In this document: in pieces, positions 17,062 through 24,979 of the stretch
How positions within the stretch are numbered: the first letter of the stretch is position 1
Layout of the letters: every line of letters begins with the position of its first letter
From: Planctomycetia bacterium
GTDB lineage: Bacteria > Planctomycetota > Planctomycetia > Pirellulales > Thermoguttaceae
Reading direction: 5' to 3'
Length of the DNA stretch: 45,728 bases
Assembly: GCA_030535245.1 (NCBI GenBank)
Contig: JAUNBJ010000017.1
Location: 1 to 45,728 of the forward strand
Translations under genes and position numbers: made by a program
Notes under the pieces: model-generated
What the model saw: only the letters and a program-made list of their open reading frames with translations
Databases searched by the model: none
Told to the model about the DNA's origin: nothing

Positions 17062-18099
17062 TCAGCCGAACAGGGAACGTACCGTTTTTTCAAGCTGCTG
17101 GGCAAGCGTACCTTCCGGCTCAAAACCGAGCTGACGCCGGGCTTTTTCCGCACTGCACGTCCAATGCCCGGCAATTCCCTCGCGAACCTTATCCACGTTG
17201 GGCTGCATCGGGGGACGCCCCGTCCAGCGGACAAAACACTCGCAACAAAAACCCGCAAGATACGCAAGCGGCCAGGATGTCGCCACCGTCCGTACCCGTT
17301 TTTTCCCCATCGCGTCGCCAAAAAGCTGCCCCATTTCCAGATACGACGGGTGTTCATTTTGCGCGACGAAATAAATCCCCTCCCCCGGTTTCCGGGAAGC
17401 CCCCGTCGCCGGGAGCCGTTCCCCCTTTTCCGCCGCCAAAAGCAGTACCTGCGACACGTCGTCCACATACACCATGGAAAAATGCCATGGACGCAAAATC
17501 GGAATGAGGAAAAATCCCGTCCGCCGAATCGTCTCCAGCCATTTTCGGACTTCCTGATCTCCGGGGCCAAAAATCATCGGCGGGCGAACCACCGTGATCG
17601 GCACACGGCCCGCATACTTCCGCAACATCGTTTCCGCCGCGTATTTGGAACGACCGTACATCGAAATCGGCGCAGGCACATCCCCCTCCAAATGCGGACG
17701 CGTCGCCGACCGGGAAGGCCCCATCGCCGCCAACGACGAAACATACAAAAATACCGGCGGTTTTTCCTGCGACGCACAAATCCGGACGATTTTTTCGGTG
17801 AGTCCAACGTTCACCGCCGCCATATCCTCGTAACCGTACGCCGACAAGCTCCCTGCGATATGAAAAACCACTTCCCGCCCTGCTACGCTTCGTGCCAGAA
17901 ACGCCTCGTCCGCCAAATCCCCGGCGACAATCTCCGCCCCCGCCTGAGCAAGCGATTCCGCCTTTTTCGCGTTCCGCACCGGACAAACAACGTCGGCCCC
18001 CAACGAAAGCAGGCGGGAAACAAAATTCCTCCCAACAAAACCGGTCGCCCCCGTTACCAGAACCTTACGGCCCCTCCAGTGATAATTTGTCATGTTCAT
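17062..18099 (-). CDS. NAD-dependent epimerase/dehydratase (extended SDR)
   Basis: This 345-residue protein has the Rossmann motif GATGFVGR near residue 17 and the catalytic YGRSK (Tyr-x-x-x-Lys), as in nucleotide-sugar epimerases, dihydroflavonol reductases and sterol dehydrogenases. A Ser-rich strand precedes the Tyr (VSSLAAMG). Sequence features such as VRPPMIFGPGD and the YVDDV segment fit the extended SDR class. Substrate is not identifiable. Its start overlaps the suhB-like stop (ATGA), so it is part of the same operon. Confidence 0.85.
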   Translation of the reverse strand: MNMTNYHWRGRKVLVTGATGFVGRNFVSRLLSLGADVVCPVRNAKKAESLAQAGAEIVAGDLADEAFLARSVAGREVVFHIAGSLSAYGYEDMAAVNVGLTEKIVRICASQEKPPVFLYVSSLAAMGPSRSATRPHLEGDVPAPISMYGRSKYAAETMLRKYAGRVPITVVRPPMIFGPGDQEVRKWLETIRRTGFFLIPILRPWHFSMVYVDDVSQVLLLAAEKGERLPATGASRKPGEGIYFVAQNEHPSYLEMGQLFGDAMGKKRVRTVATSWPLAYLAGFCCECFVRWTGRPPMQPNVDKVREGIAGHWTCSAEKARRQLGFEPEGTLAQQLEKTVRSLFG

Positions 18100-18920
18100 G
18101 TAAGATGATCCAAATATTGCTGAAAATAGTCGCCATGAATCCGTTTCAGAAACGCGTCGTACAAAGGACGCGTCGCCGCCGCCAGGAACGACCCCGTGTC
18201 TACGTCAAACGCGGAACCGTCGATCTGCTCGACCGTGCCGCCCGCTTCCCGAACCAGCAGCGTTCCCGCCGCAATGTCCCACGCGTTCGTCCGAAAATTC
18301 CACGTCGCATCGTACCGCCCCGCCGCCGTGTATGCCAGATTCATCGCTGTCGAACCGGTTCGACGTATCGCATGACACTGATCCAGAACGTTCATAAACG
18401 CGTGCAAGTCCGGACTTGTGAATGTCACCCCCGGCGGAAAACCGACCGCGATCAGGCTCTCCCGCATCGCGTTCACCCCACTGGTACGAATCAACCGACC
18501 ATTGAGAAACGCTCCGCCGCCGCGGGTCGCCGTGTAACATTCCTCCACCAACGGCGAGTAAATCACCCCCACCTGAAGTTCCCCGTCGTACTCCAACGCC
18601 AGCGAAACGCAAAATCGCGGATCCCCATGCACGTAGTTCGTCGTCCCATCCAGCGGGTCCACAATCCAGCGATAAACCCCTTTTCCCCCCTTCGCACTTG
18701 ACCCCGGCGTATTCTCCTCCCCCAAAAGCACGTGCGTTGGAAATGCCTGCGTAATCCGACTTTTTACCGTTTCCTGCGACATGAAATCGGCTTCTGTCAC
18801 CAAATCGGCCCGCCCCTTTTCATGAACGTGAAACTTCCCGATGTAGTCCACCAGGACCCGACCTGCCGCACGCGCCGTCTCCTCGCCAAATTCCAGATAT
18901 TTATTTACGTCGTAATCCAT
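18096..18920 (-). CDS. Inositol monophosphatase family protein
   Basis: The ATG at 18920 gives 274 residues and has AGGA upstream; the longer frame would run into the preceding gene. Motifs of the lithium-sensitive phosphatase family are complete: GEEN, then WIVDPLDGTTNYVHG, and WDIAAGTLLVREAGG near the end, which together bind three Mg ions. It hydrolyses a phosphomonoester, possibly inositol phosphate or a sugar or nucleotide phosphate. The start lies inside the 3' end of the VanZ-like gene (20-bp overlap) and the stop overlaps the SDR start. Confidence 0.92.
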   Translation of the reverse strand: MDYDVNKYLEFGEETARAAGRVLVDYIGKFHVHEKGRADLVTEADFMSQETVKSRITQAFPTHVLLGEENTPGSSAKGGKGVYRWIVDPLDGTTNYVHGDPRFCVSLALEYDGELQVGVIYSPLVEECYTATRGGGAFLNGRLIRTSGVNAMRESLIAVGFPPGVTFTSPDLHAFMNVLDQCHAIRRTGSTAMNLAYTAAGRYDATWNFRTNAWDIAAGTLLVREAGGTVEQIDGSAFDVDTGSFLAAATRPLYDAFLKRIHGDYFQQYLDHLT

Positions 18921-19311
18921 GAGGCAATTTCCTGCATATCCACCATCCACCGCAGCCATACATCAACCCCAGCGAATTGTTCAAAACATCGTTCCAGTCA
19001 GGACACCGACCGGTAAAACCCTGCAAATATTCCGTGATCCCCGCGTACAGCAAAAACACCACAAACAACCATCCCGGTCGCCGATAATGGGACACCATCC
19101 CCAACACGCCCAGCAAAATAAATACCGCCACGTGTGCGTCCAGCTCGATTCCGAAACCATGTTCGACAAATTCCTCGTCAATCGGAACAAACGCGAACGG
19201 ATTGTAGACCAAAAGCACGAACGACAGGAAAAGCCAGTACGCGATAAATATTATACGGATTCCAGCCAGGGTCGGAGTCTCCGCGCCGGTGATTTTTTGT
19301 AAAAAACGCAT
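18901..19311 (-). CDS. VanZ-like family membrane protein
   Basis: This 136-residue protein has four hydrophobic segments (about 16-38, 58-76, 82-97, 105-125). The conserved polar pattern of the VanZ family is present: His near 60 (DAHVAVFILLG), Glu/Gln in ITEYLQGF, Arg, and D-V-L-N-N in WNDVLNNSLG. The family is named after a teicoplanin-resistance gene, but most members have unknown function. It starts 10 bp after the methyltransferase stop and overlaps the next gene, so it is embedded in the operon. Confidence 0.85.
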   Translation of the reverse strand: MRFLQKITGAETPTLAGIRIIFIAYWLFLSFVLLVYNPFAFVPIDEEFVEHGFGIELDAHVAVFILLGVLGMVSHYRRPGWLFVVFLLYAGITEYLQGFTGRCPDWNDVLNNSLGLMYGCGGWWICRKLPHGLRRK

Positions 19312-19320
19312 TCTTGTCCG

Positions 19321-21249
19321 TTACTGAAACGTGTACCCTTCCAACACCCGGCTGACAATATCGATGTTGCCAAACGGTGCGCTGACCTGTATGCCGCTGA
19401 CGCTGGTACGTATCTTCTCGATCGCCTCCCGCGCTACGGCAATCCCCACCGCCTGCTGCTGTTCCCGCGATTCCGCACGCTCCATCCGCGCCATGATTGC
19501 GTCGGGAATATTCACCCCCGGAAGCGTCTGCATGTATTTCGCGTTGGCCAGATTTGCCAGCGGAAAAATCCCCGCGAAAATCGGAACCCCCGCCGGCTTC
19601 ACCCGCTCCAAAATCTCCAAAAGCGTCTCCGGATCAAACACCGGTTGCGTGATGGCAAACTCCGCCCCCGCTTCCACCTTGCGGAAGAAACGATCCACCT
19701 CCCGATTCCGATCCAGCGCCGTCGGATCCAATCCCACGCCTACGACCGCTTCCGTCGGTTTGGAAATCTTCTTGCCCGATACGTCCACGCCACGATTCAT
19801 CCGCCGCTGAATCCGGGCCATACCAACCGAATCGGTATCAAACACCCCCGACGCGTCCGGATAATCCCCCAATTTCGGCGGATCGCCCGTAATAAACAGA
19901 ATATTGTGAATCCCACACGCCGCACAGCCCAACAAGTCCGACTGCATTCCGATCAAATTCCGGTCGCGACAGCAGAAATGCAGGATCGTCTCGATTTCCG
20001 CCTCCTGCTGAATTCGGTCGGCCGTGACCATGGCGCTAATCCGACAGCTCGCCCGCGGCCCGTCCGGAATGTTCACACAATTCACGCCCAGTTCCCGAAG
20101 CCGTACGCACCGGGCAATCGTCTGCGTTAAATCATACCCCTGCGGCGGAACCAGCTCGACACTCGTCACCCACTGCCGCTTTGCCAGCCGCTTTCCAAGC
20201 CCCGAACGCTCCCCCAGCGGCATTTCGTCGCACAGCGGAACCTCCTTCGGCTGCGCTTTCAGCGTGACTTCGCTCAGACGCGCTTTCGCCAACGGTTTCA
20301 CCGATTTGGCCATTTCATGAAGATGCCCCGGCGTAATCCCGCAACACCCCCCGACCCCTTTCACTCCAAGGTTGATGTACCGCTGCACAAACGTCGTGAA
20401 ATATTCCGGCGACGTCATGTACAACGAACGCCCCTCCACCGATTTCGGCGACCCCGCGTTCGGCTGGATGATCCACGGAACGTTGTACTTCGCCACCACT
20501 TCCTCTACCAGCGGCAAAATCTCCTCCGGCCCCAGCCCGCAATTCAACCCCCACGCAAACGGTCGCGGATAATTCTCCTTCTTCATCTTCACGGTGAATT
20601 TGGAGAGCGTTTTCAACGTAGGCGATTTCTTGACCCCCCGCCCGTCGTTCACCGGACGCAGCGACAGCATGAACGGAATGTTCTCCTCCCGCCGCTTCTG
20701 CACCTCCCGCACCGCCAGCACCGCGTTCTCCAGATCCGCCCCATCCTGAAGCGTTTCAAAGAAAATAAAATCGACCCCCGCATCCAGCAGGCACTGAATC
20801 TGAACCGCCATCGCGTCCACTGCCAGGGACGATTCCAGTACCGACCCATCCTCCGCCGCAACCCGCCCAACGCTGCCCGCGACGTAAATCGTGCGATCCA
20901 CATTCTTCGGCGAAAGGCTGCGGTACTCCTCGATGGCACTGCGAGCCAACTCCACCCCCGCCCGGTTGATCGCCTCGGTCTTGTCCGTCAGGCCGTACTT
21001 CTTCAACAGTCGCGGGTTGGCCCCGATCGTGTTCGTCGTCAGTACGTCCGCCCCCGCCTTGAGATAGCTCAAATGAATCCCGCGAATCAGATCGCCCTGA
21101 ACCAGATTCAACTCGTCGTAACAACGGTTGGTGAAAATATGATTGTTGTAAATCTCCGTTCCCATCGCGCCGTCAAAAACCAGCACTTCCTTCTGGAACA
21201 ACGCCAGCAGAGATTCCACAATTTCCGGATGATACGTCTGTGTAAACAT
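19321..21249 (-). CDS. Bifunctional homocysteine S-methyltransferase / methylenetetrahydrofolate reductase
   Basis: This 642-residue fusion resembles B. subtilis YitJ. Residues 1 to about 320 are a homocysteine methyltransferase (DGAMGTE near the start; zinc cysteines in GLNCG at about 237 and GGCCG at about 302-303). Residues about 350-642 are a MetF-type TIM barrel that binds FAD and folate (SVELVPPQG, FITGDPP, GAEFAITQPVFD). Together they can make methyl-THF and methionine. The B12-binding domains of full MetH are absent. A promoter lies 36-63 bp upstream; no S-box or other riboswitch fits in the short leader. Confidence 0.93.
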   Translation of the reverse strand: MFTQTYHPEIVESLLALFQKEVLVFDGAMGTEIYNNHIFTNRCYDELNLVQGDLIRGIHLSYLKAGADVLTTNTIGANPRLLKKYGLTDKTEAINRAGVELARSAIEEYRSLSPKNVDRTIYVAGSVGRVAAEDGSVLESSLAVDAMAVQIQCLLDAGVDFIFFETLQDGADLENAVLAVREVQKRREENIPFMLSLRPVNDGRGVKKSPTLKTLSKFTVKMKKENYPRPFAWGLNCGLGPEEILPLVEEVVAKYNVPWIIQPNAGSPKSVEGRSLYMTSPEYFTTFVQRYINLGVKGVGGCCGITPGHLHEMAKSVKPLAKARLSEVTLKAQPKEVPLCDEMPLGERSGLGKRLAKRQWVTSVELVPPQGYDLTQTIARCVRLRELGVNCVNIPDGPRASCRISAMVTADRIQQEAEIETILHFCCRDRNLIGMQSDLLGCAACGIHNILFITGDPPKLGDYPDASGVFDTDSVGMARIQRRMNRGVDVSGKKISKPTEAVVGVGLDPTALDRNREVDRFFRKVEAGAEFAITQPVFDPETLLEILERVKPAGVPIFAGIFPLANLANAKYMQTLPGVNIPDAIMARMERAESREQQQAVGIAVAREAIEKIRTSVSGIQVSAPFGNIDIVSRVLEGYTFQ

Positions 21250-21284
21250 GTAAATTTCCCCTTCTTTTTCTTCTACCTCCTCAC

Positions 21285-21312
21285 ATTGTACCGCAATTCA
21301 GGGGAAAGTCAA
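21285..21312 (-). promoter_or_regulatory. Sigma-70 promoter for the methyltransferase operon
   Basis: On the minus strand TTGACT (21312-21307) and TACAAT (21290-21285) are separated by 16 bp and end 36 bp before the ATG. The -35 box lies directly beside the heptamer element that starts at 21315, so the insertion of that element may have set the upstream limit of this promoter. Confidence 0.65.
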
Positions 21313-21314
21313 GA

Positions 21315-21440
21315 CAATGAACAGTGAACAAGGAACAAGGAACAAGGAACAGGTGCTACCGCACCAGTGTGTGTTTTTTTGCATACACTGGTGCGGAGGT
21401 ACACCATCACTGTTCACTGCTCATTGTTCATTGTTCATTG
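21315..21440. repeat. Heptamer-flanked inverted-repeat element with nested hairpin
   Basis: The left arm (21316-21350) is AATGAAC, AGTGAAC and three AAGGAAC units with a strict 7-bp period. The right arm (21412-21439) is the inverted series GTTCACT, GCTCATT and two GTTCATT units. The core has a 12-bp perfect stem (21359-21370 with 21385-21396) around a T-rich loop. The right arm encodes the last codons and the stop of the GH97 gene (21428-21430). Confidence 0.88.
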
Positions 21441-23371
21441 AAAACCGCGGTCCAGCCGCCGTTGCGAACCATGTCGATGGAGAGGGTGTCGGTAGAGGTG
21501 ACGGTTTTCTTCGTGACGGAAATCTTCGTCGCTTCCGTTGCACTTTCGGGCACGTCGGCGTACAACGTGACTTCATACGTCTGGCCCACCTTCAGGAACG
21601 TCAGCGGCAACGAAAGTTTCCGGGCCTCCTCGTTGGTGATCGCGGCAGCATAAAATTGATTGCCACTGCGACGAACCGCAAGATAATATTCGCCAATGGC
21701 ACCGTCGATGGCCGTCGTTTCGTCCCAGACCGCCGGAATGTTTTTCAGGAAATCCAGACCGGGCTGGTTCTTGTAGTTTTCCGGAGCGTCGCAGATCGTC
21801 AGCAGGGGACTGTCGCATACCAGACACATCGCCAACGCATGCGCCCGGGTGCCCATTTCCACACATGGCGGAAGCTGGAGTTTTTCCTGCGTTCGGAACT
21901 TCTCCGGATGGACGTTCAAAAAACCGCCGGGGGTAAAGTCGCCAGGCCCGCAGAGGAACCGCGTAAACGGCAGCGTCGCACTGTGACGGGTGGTGATCTT
22001 ATTGCTGAATTTGTTGTACTCGTTGCCAAGAATCCCTTCGCGGGTAATCTGGTTGGGATACGCACGTTCCAGTCCGGTCGGTTTGTACATGCCATGGAAG
22101 TTGACCATCAGGTGATACTTCGCACAAAGTTTCACCACGTTGGCAATCCATTCGACCCGTTCCTGGTAGTCGCTGTCCATGAAATCGATCTTCACGCCGG
22201 CGGCACCCCACTTCTCGAACGTGGCAAACGATTCCTCCATGCCGCTCTTTTCGAGGTCTTTGTAATGCAGCCAGAGGAATACGCCAATCCCCTTCGACTT
22301 CGCGTAGGCGAACGCTTCCGGCAGATCGACCGTGCCGCACCCCTTCATCGTGTTGCAGGTTGGTTTCCAGGCGTCAAAGTACCACGGGTCGTCAAGTGTC
22401 GTATACTTCCAGCCCATCGCGGCAGCCAAATCCACCCGCTGCTTGAACGTGTCGGTGTTCAGGATACGGTTCCCTTCCGACCACCAGTCCCAACTCGACG
22501 CTCCCGGCTGAATCCAATCCGTATCGGCAAGCTGGCACGGCGTGCTGACGTTCAGGATGATTCCACTGTTGTTGACCAGATCGACCGGCTTCTTCCCCAG
22601 CAGAATCACCCGCCACGGGGATTGTGCCGGCGTTTGAGCGACCACCACACCGTTGCCGTCGTTGCGGGGCGTCAGACGCAGACGAATCGAGTTCTCCGCA
22701 TCGCCATGCGCGAACTGCATTCCCGCCCACGACGTCAATTCCGCTTCCGTAATCGCACAGCAGAACTTCGGCGACTGCACCACCAACGGACAAATCACCA
22801 CCGCGTCCTTTTTGATTTCCGACAACTTCATCTTCGGAAACTGCTTTTCCTGCGACGTGTTGAATTTACCCTGGTCGCTGGCAAACGCGTCCCAGTCGCC
22901 TCCAAACACGAATTGCGTCAGGTCGTCCGCCAGCACGAAATCCTTCATTTTCTGCTCTGGAAGCACGTACCGAAACGCTACGCCGTCGTCATACGCCCGA
23001 ACCACCAGCGTCAGCATACGGCCCAATGCCCCCTTTTCCCGCAGGGTGATCGTCTCCTCGGTGCAGAAATCGCGATACATGCTCTTTTTGGAAAAACGGT
23101 TTTTCCACGTCTTGTCGATGAGCGTCGTTTCGACACGCACCACTTCCATCGCTCCCAGGGGCGTCTGATCCTTGAACGCCAGCCCCAACGGAGATGGCAG
23201 CACCACCTTTTCCCCGTCGAACGAAACGTCGTACGTCAGCGTCGGGCCAACACAAACGTTTACGGTTACTTTTTTCTGCGGGGAAACCACCTCGCACTTC
23301 GATTCGCATACTGCTGCGAAACCCGTCGTTGCCAAACCAAGCAACAATACGGCCAATCCCATTTTTTTCAT
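21428..23371 (-). CDS. Glycoside hydrolase family 97 (alpha-glucosidase/alpha-galactosidase)
   Basis: This 647-residue protein has a signal peptide (cleavage near GFAAVCES). The N-terminal beta-sandwich includes GLAFKDQTPLG. The central TIM barrel carries GASSWDWWSEGN, MGWKYTTLDDPWY and GVKIDFMDSDYQ, and continues to MVNFHGMYKPTGLERAYPN, followed by a GNEYNKF segment that resembles the conserved acidic GNE/RGQE region of GH97. A C-terminal beta domain follows. The IDFMDSD Asp suggests the retaining, alpha-galactosidase-like branch, but alpha-glucosidase cannot be excluded. It is probably periplasmic and uses plant or host glycans. The stop codon is provided by the repeat element at 21315-21440. 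Confidence 0.88.
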   Translation of the reverse strand: MKKMGLAVLLLGLATTGFAAVCESKCEVVSPQKKVTVNVCVGPTLTYDVSFDGEKVVLPSPLGLAFKDQTPLGAMEVVRVETTLIDKTWKNRFSKKSMYRDFCTEETITLREKGALGRMLTLVVRAYDDGVAFRYVLPEQKMKDFVLADDLTQFVFGGDWDAFASDQGKFNTSQEKQFPKMKLSEIKKDAVVICPLVVQSPKFCCAITEAELTSWAGMQFAHGDAENSIRLRLTPRNDGNGVVVAQTPAQSPWRVILLGKKPVDLVNNSGIILNVSTPCQLADTDWIQPGASSWDWWSEGNRILNTDTFKQRVDLAAAMGWKYTTLDDPWYFDAWKPTCNTMKGCGTVDLPEAFAYAKSKGIGVFLWLHYKDLEKSGMEESFATFEKWGAAGVKIDFMDSDYQERVEWIANVVKLCAKYHLMVNFHGMYKPTGLERAYPNQITREGILGNEYNKFSNKITTRHSATLPFTRFLCGPGDFTPGGFLNVHPEKFRTQEKLQLPPCVEMGTRAHALAMCLVCDSPLLTICDAPENYKNQPGLDFLKNIPAVWDETTAIDGAIGEYYLAVRRSGNQFYAAAITNEEARKLSLPLTFLKVGQTYEVTLYADVPESATEATKISVTKKTVTSTDTLSIDMVRNGGWTAVFNEQ

Positions 23372-23402
23372 CGATTTTCTCCTGATAAATAAGTTGCCGG
23401 TA

Positions 23403-24119
23403 CTACTTCACGTAAATAATATCCGGTGTTCCCAACGGATCGTAGGTGTACTTCAAAAACCGCTCCACCAGTTTGTCCACCGTGATGCAGTTGGAACAGT
23501 TGTGCGTTTTCGTCTCGTCGATCATCGGATTCAACCCCACTGCGAAAATCTCTTTCGGCATCTGCGTGAGGAAAATTTTCAAATCGAACGGCGTGTTCAC
23601 CGCCCGAAGCTGGAACATCTCCTCCTCCGGCAGTTTTTCACAATAGACTTCCGCAATCGGTTCCTGCGTGAACATGGCGATGATGAACTGCTTTTTTCCA
23701 TCTTTCTTCGGGGCCTGAATAACAGAGTAATTGCCATCTTTGTTTTGCAGGAAATAGACCGGGTAATCCCACGGCGAAAGCGCTTCCGGAAGCTGCTTTT
23801 CCAACATCTCCGGGATCGGAACGATCGTCGTTTCCAGTTTGCCGTCCTCCAGTTTCGTGTCCCATGCCATGGCCACGAATGGGTCCTTTTGCATCAGCAG
23901 CACACGGGCCAGCTCCCGCGCGTCTTTCAACAAAAAAACCTCGGCGCCTTCCAACTCGGAATATTGGATGAACGCGTTCGCCTTCGCCTCCTCCGAATAA
24001 ACCAGGATGGCATACTGCGGCTTCTCCGACGTCGATTCCGGCGTGGAAATACCTGCGTAACCCCCCTTGATTTTAACGACAAACACAGGATACCGGGAAA
24101 TCAATTGATGCTGAACCAT
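23403..24119 (-). CDS. Unknown protein with two internal repeats
   Basis: This 238-residue soluble protein is not recognised. It consists of two homologous halves, each beginning YPV (residues 10 and 119). Each contains a strand AILVYSEE or IIAMFTQE, a helix, and a closing strand with FVAMAWD or FAVGLNP. The design resembles SseB-type repeats but the match is too weak to name. A CSNC pair lies near residue 213. AAGGAG precedes the ATG. It lies 47 bp after the LptB-like gene and 31 bp before the GH97 gene. Confidence 0.75.
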   Translation of the reverse strand: MVQHQLISRYPVFVVKIKGGYAGISTPESTSEKPQYAILVYSEEAKANAFIQYSELEGAEVFLLKDARELARVLLMQKDPFVAMAWDTKLEDGKLETTIVPIPEMLEKQLPEALSPWDYPVYFLQNKDGNYSVIQAPKKDGKKQFIIAMFTQEPIAEVYCEKLPEEEMFQLRAVNTPFDLKIFLTQMPKEIFAVGLNPMIDETKTHNCSNCITVDKLVERFLKYTYDPLGTPDIIYVK

Positions 24120-24166
24120 GCGTCACTCCTTTGTAGGGTTCGTAAAAATTTTGCGAAAATTAAAAA

Positions 24167-24979
24167 TCATGGAAATATCTGTAACAATCGATCAACCTGG
24201 TCGGCCAACAAGGTTTCCTGAACCAGCGGGTTGCGGACAATATCACGCGGAACGCCTTCCATTTCCACCTGTCCTTTGTGCAGGAAATAAACCCGGTCGG
24301 CAATCTTCAGAATATCCTCGATGCGGTGATCAATGATCAGGATGGAAACACCCTCGTTGCGAACCTCTCGAAATAGCGAGGAGCAAAGCTGTACCCCCGA
24401 CAAATCGACCGCCGCATACGGTTCGTCCATCAGGATCAGTTTCGGCTTCGTGATGAACGAACGGGCAATCTCCAACCGCCGTTGCTCCCCCCCGGAAAGA
24501 ATCATCGCCGGCTTATCCCGATGTTCGTACAGGCTGAATTTGCCCAGCAGCATGTCGCAGTAATCCTCCCGGGAAGAAAGTGCCGGGTCGGTCGCCTGCA
24601 TACTCTCCGAAAGAACCCTGGAGTCCATGATCTCCATGATTCCCAGCAGGTTTTCCCGCGCCGACAACCCCGCGAAAATGCTCGGTTTCTGGGGCAGGTA
24701 GCAGATTCCCAGCTGCGCACGTTTGTAAAGCGGCTCCCGCGTGATGTCGATCCATGCGTTTTCCTGCTCGTCGAAAAGCAGGATGGAACCCTTGGTGGGA
24801 TGGGTCAGCCCGGAAAGCATTTCAAACGTCGTCGATTTTCCAGCACCATTACTTCCCAGCAAGGCGACGATCTCACCGGCATTGACATGCAGCGACACCC
24901 CGTTCACCGGCCAGATGGGACGGAAAAAATTGAACTTCTTATACAGGTTTTCGGCGGCAATCACCGGTGTTGCGGGCAT
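24167..24979 (-). CDS. LptB-like ABC transporter ATP-binding protein
   Basis: Read from the ATG at 24979, which overlaps the LepB stop (TAATG) and has AGGAGG upstream, the protein has 270 residues. Walker A is GSNGAGKST, the Q-loop lies in LPQKPSIF, the signature is LSGGEQRR, Walker B is LILMDEPYAAVD, and the H-loop His is in IIDHR. The LPQ, MDEPYAAVDL and ILIIDHR context is closest to LptB, the ATPase of lipopolysaccharide export, though branched-chain amino acid (LivG) ATPases are related. The permeases (LptF/G) are not in the window. Confidence 0.85.
   Translation of the reverse strand: MPATPVIAAENLYKKFNFFRPIWPVNGVSLHVNAGEIVALLGSNGAGKSTTFEMLSGLTHPTKGSILLFDEQENAWIDITREPLYKRAQLGICYLPQKPSIFAGLSARENLLGIMEIMDSRVLSESMQATDPALSSREDYCDMLLGKFSLYEHRDKPAMILSGGEQRRLEIARSFITKPKLILMDEPYAAVDLSGVQLCSSLFREVRNEGVSILIIDHRIEDILKIADRVYFLHKGQVEMEGVPRDIVRNPLVQETLLADQVDRLLQIFP

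Noticed and set aside
15616..18108. An 830-codon plus-strand open frame
   Set aside because: It lies opposite the ROK and SDR genes, whose motifs and ribosome sites are clear. Its Arg/His/Pro-rich composition marks it as a shadow.
21250..21330. Possible SAM or B12 riboswitch before the methionine synthesis gene
   Set aside because: The leader from the promoter to the ATG is only about 30-35 bases and contains no such fold.
21317..23392. A 691-codon frame opposite GH97, and similar long frames at 2290-3984 and 24967-26940
   Set aside because: Each mirrors a gene with intact motifs on the other strand and has no ribosome site or family signature.
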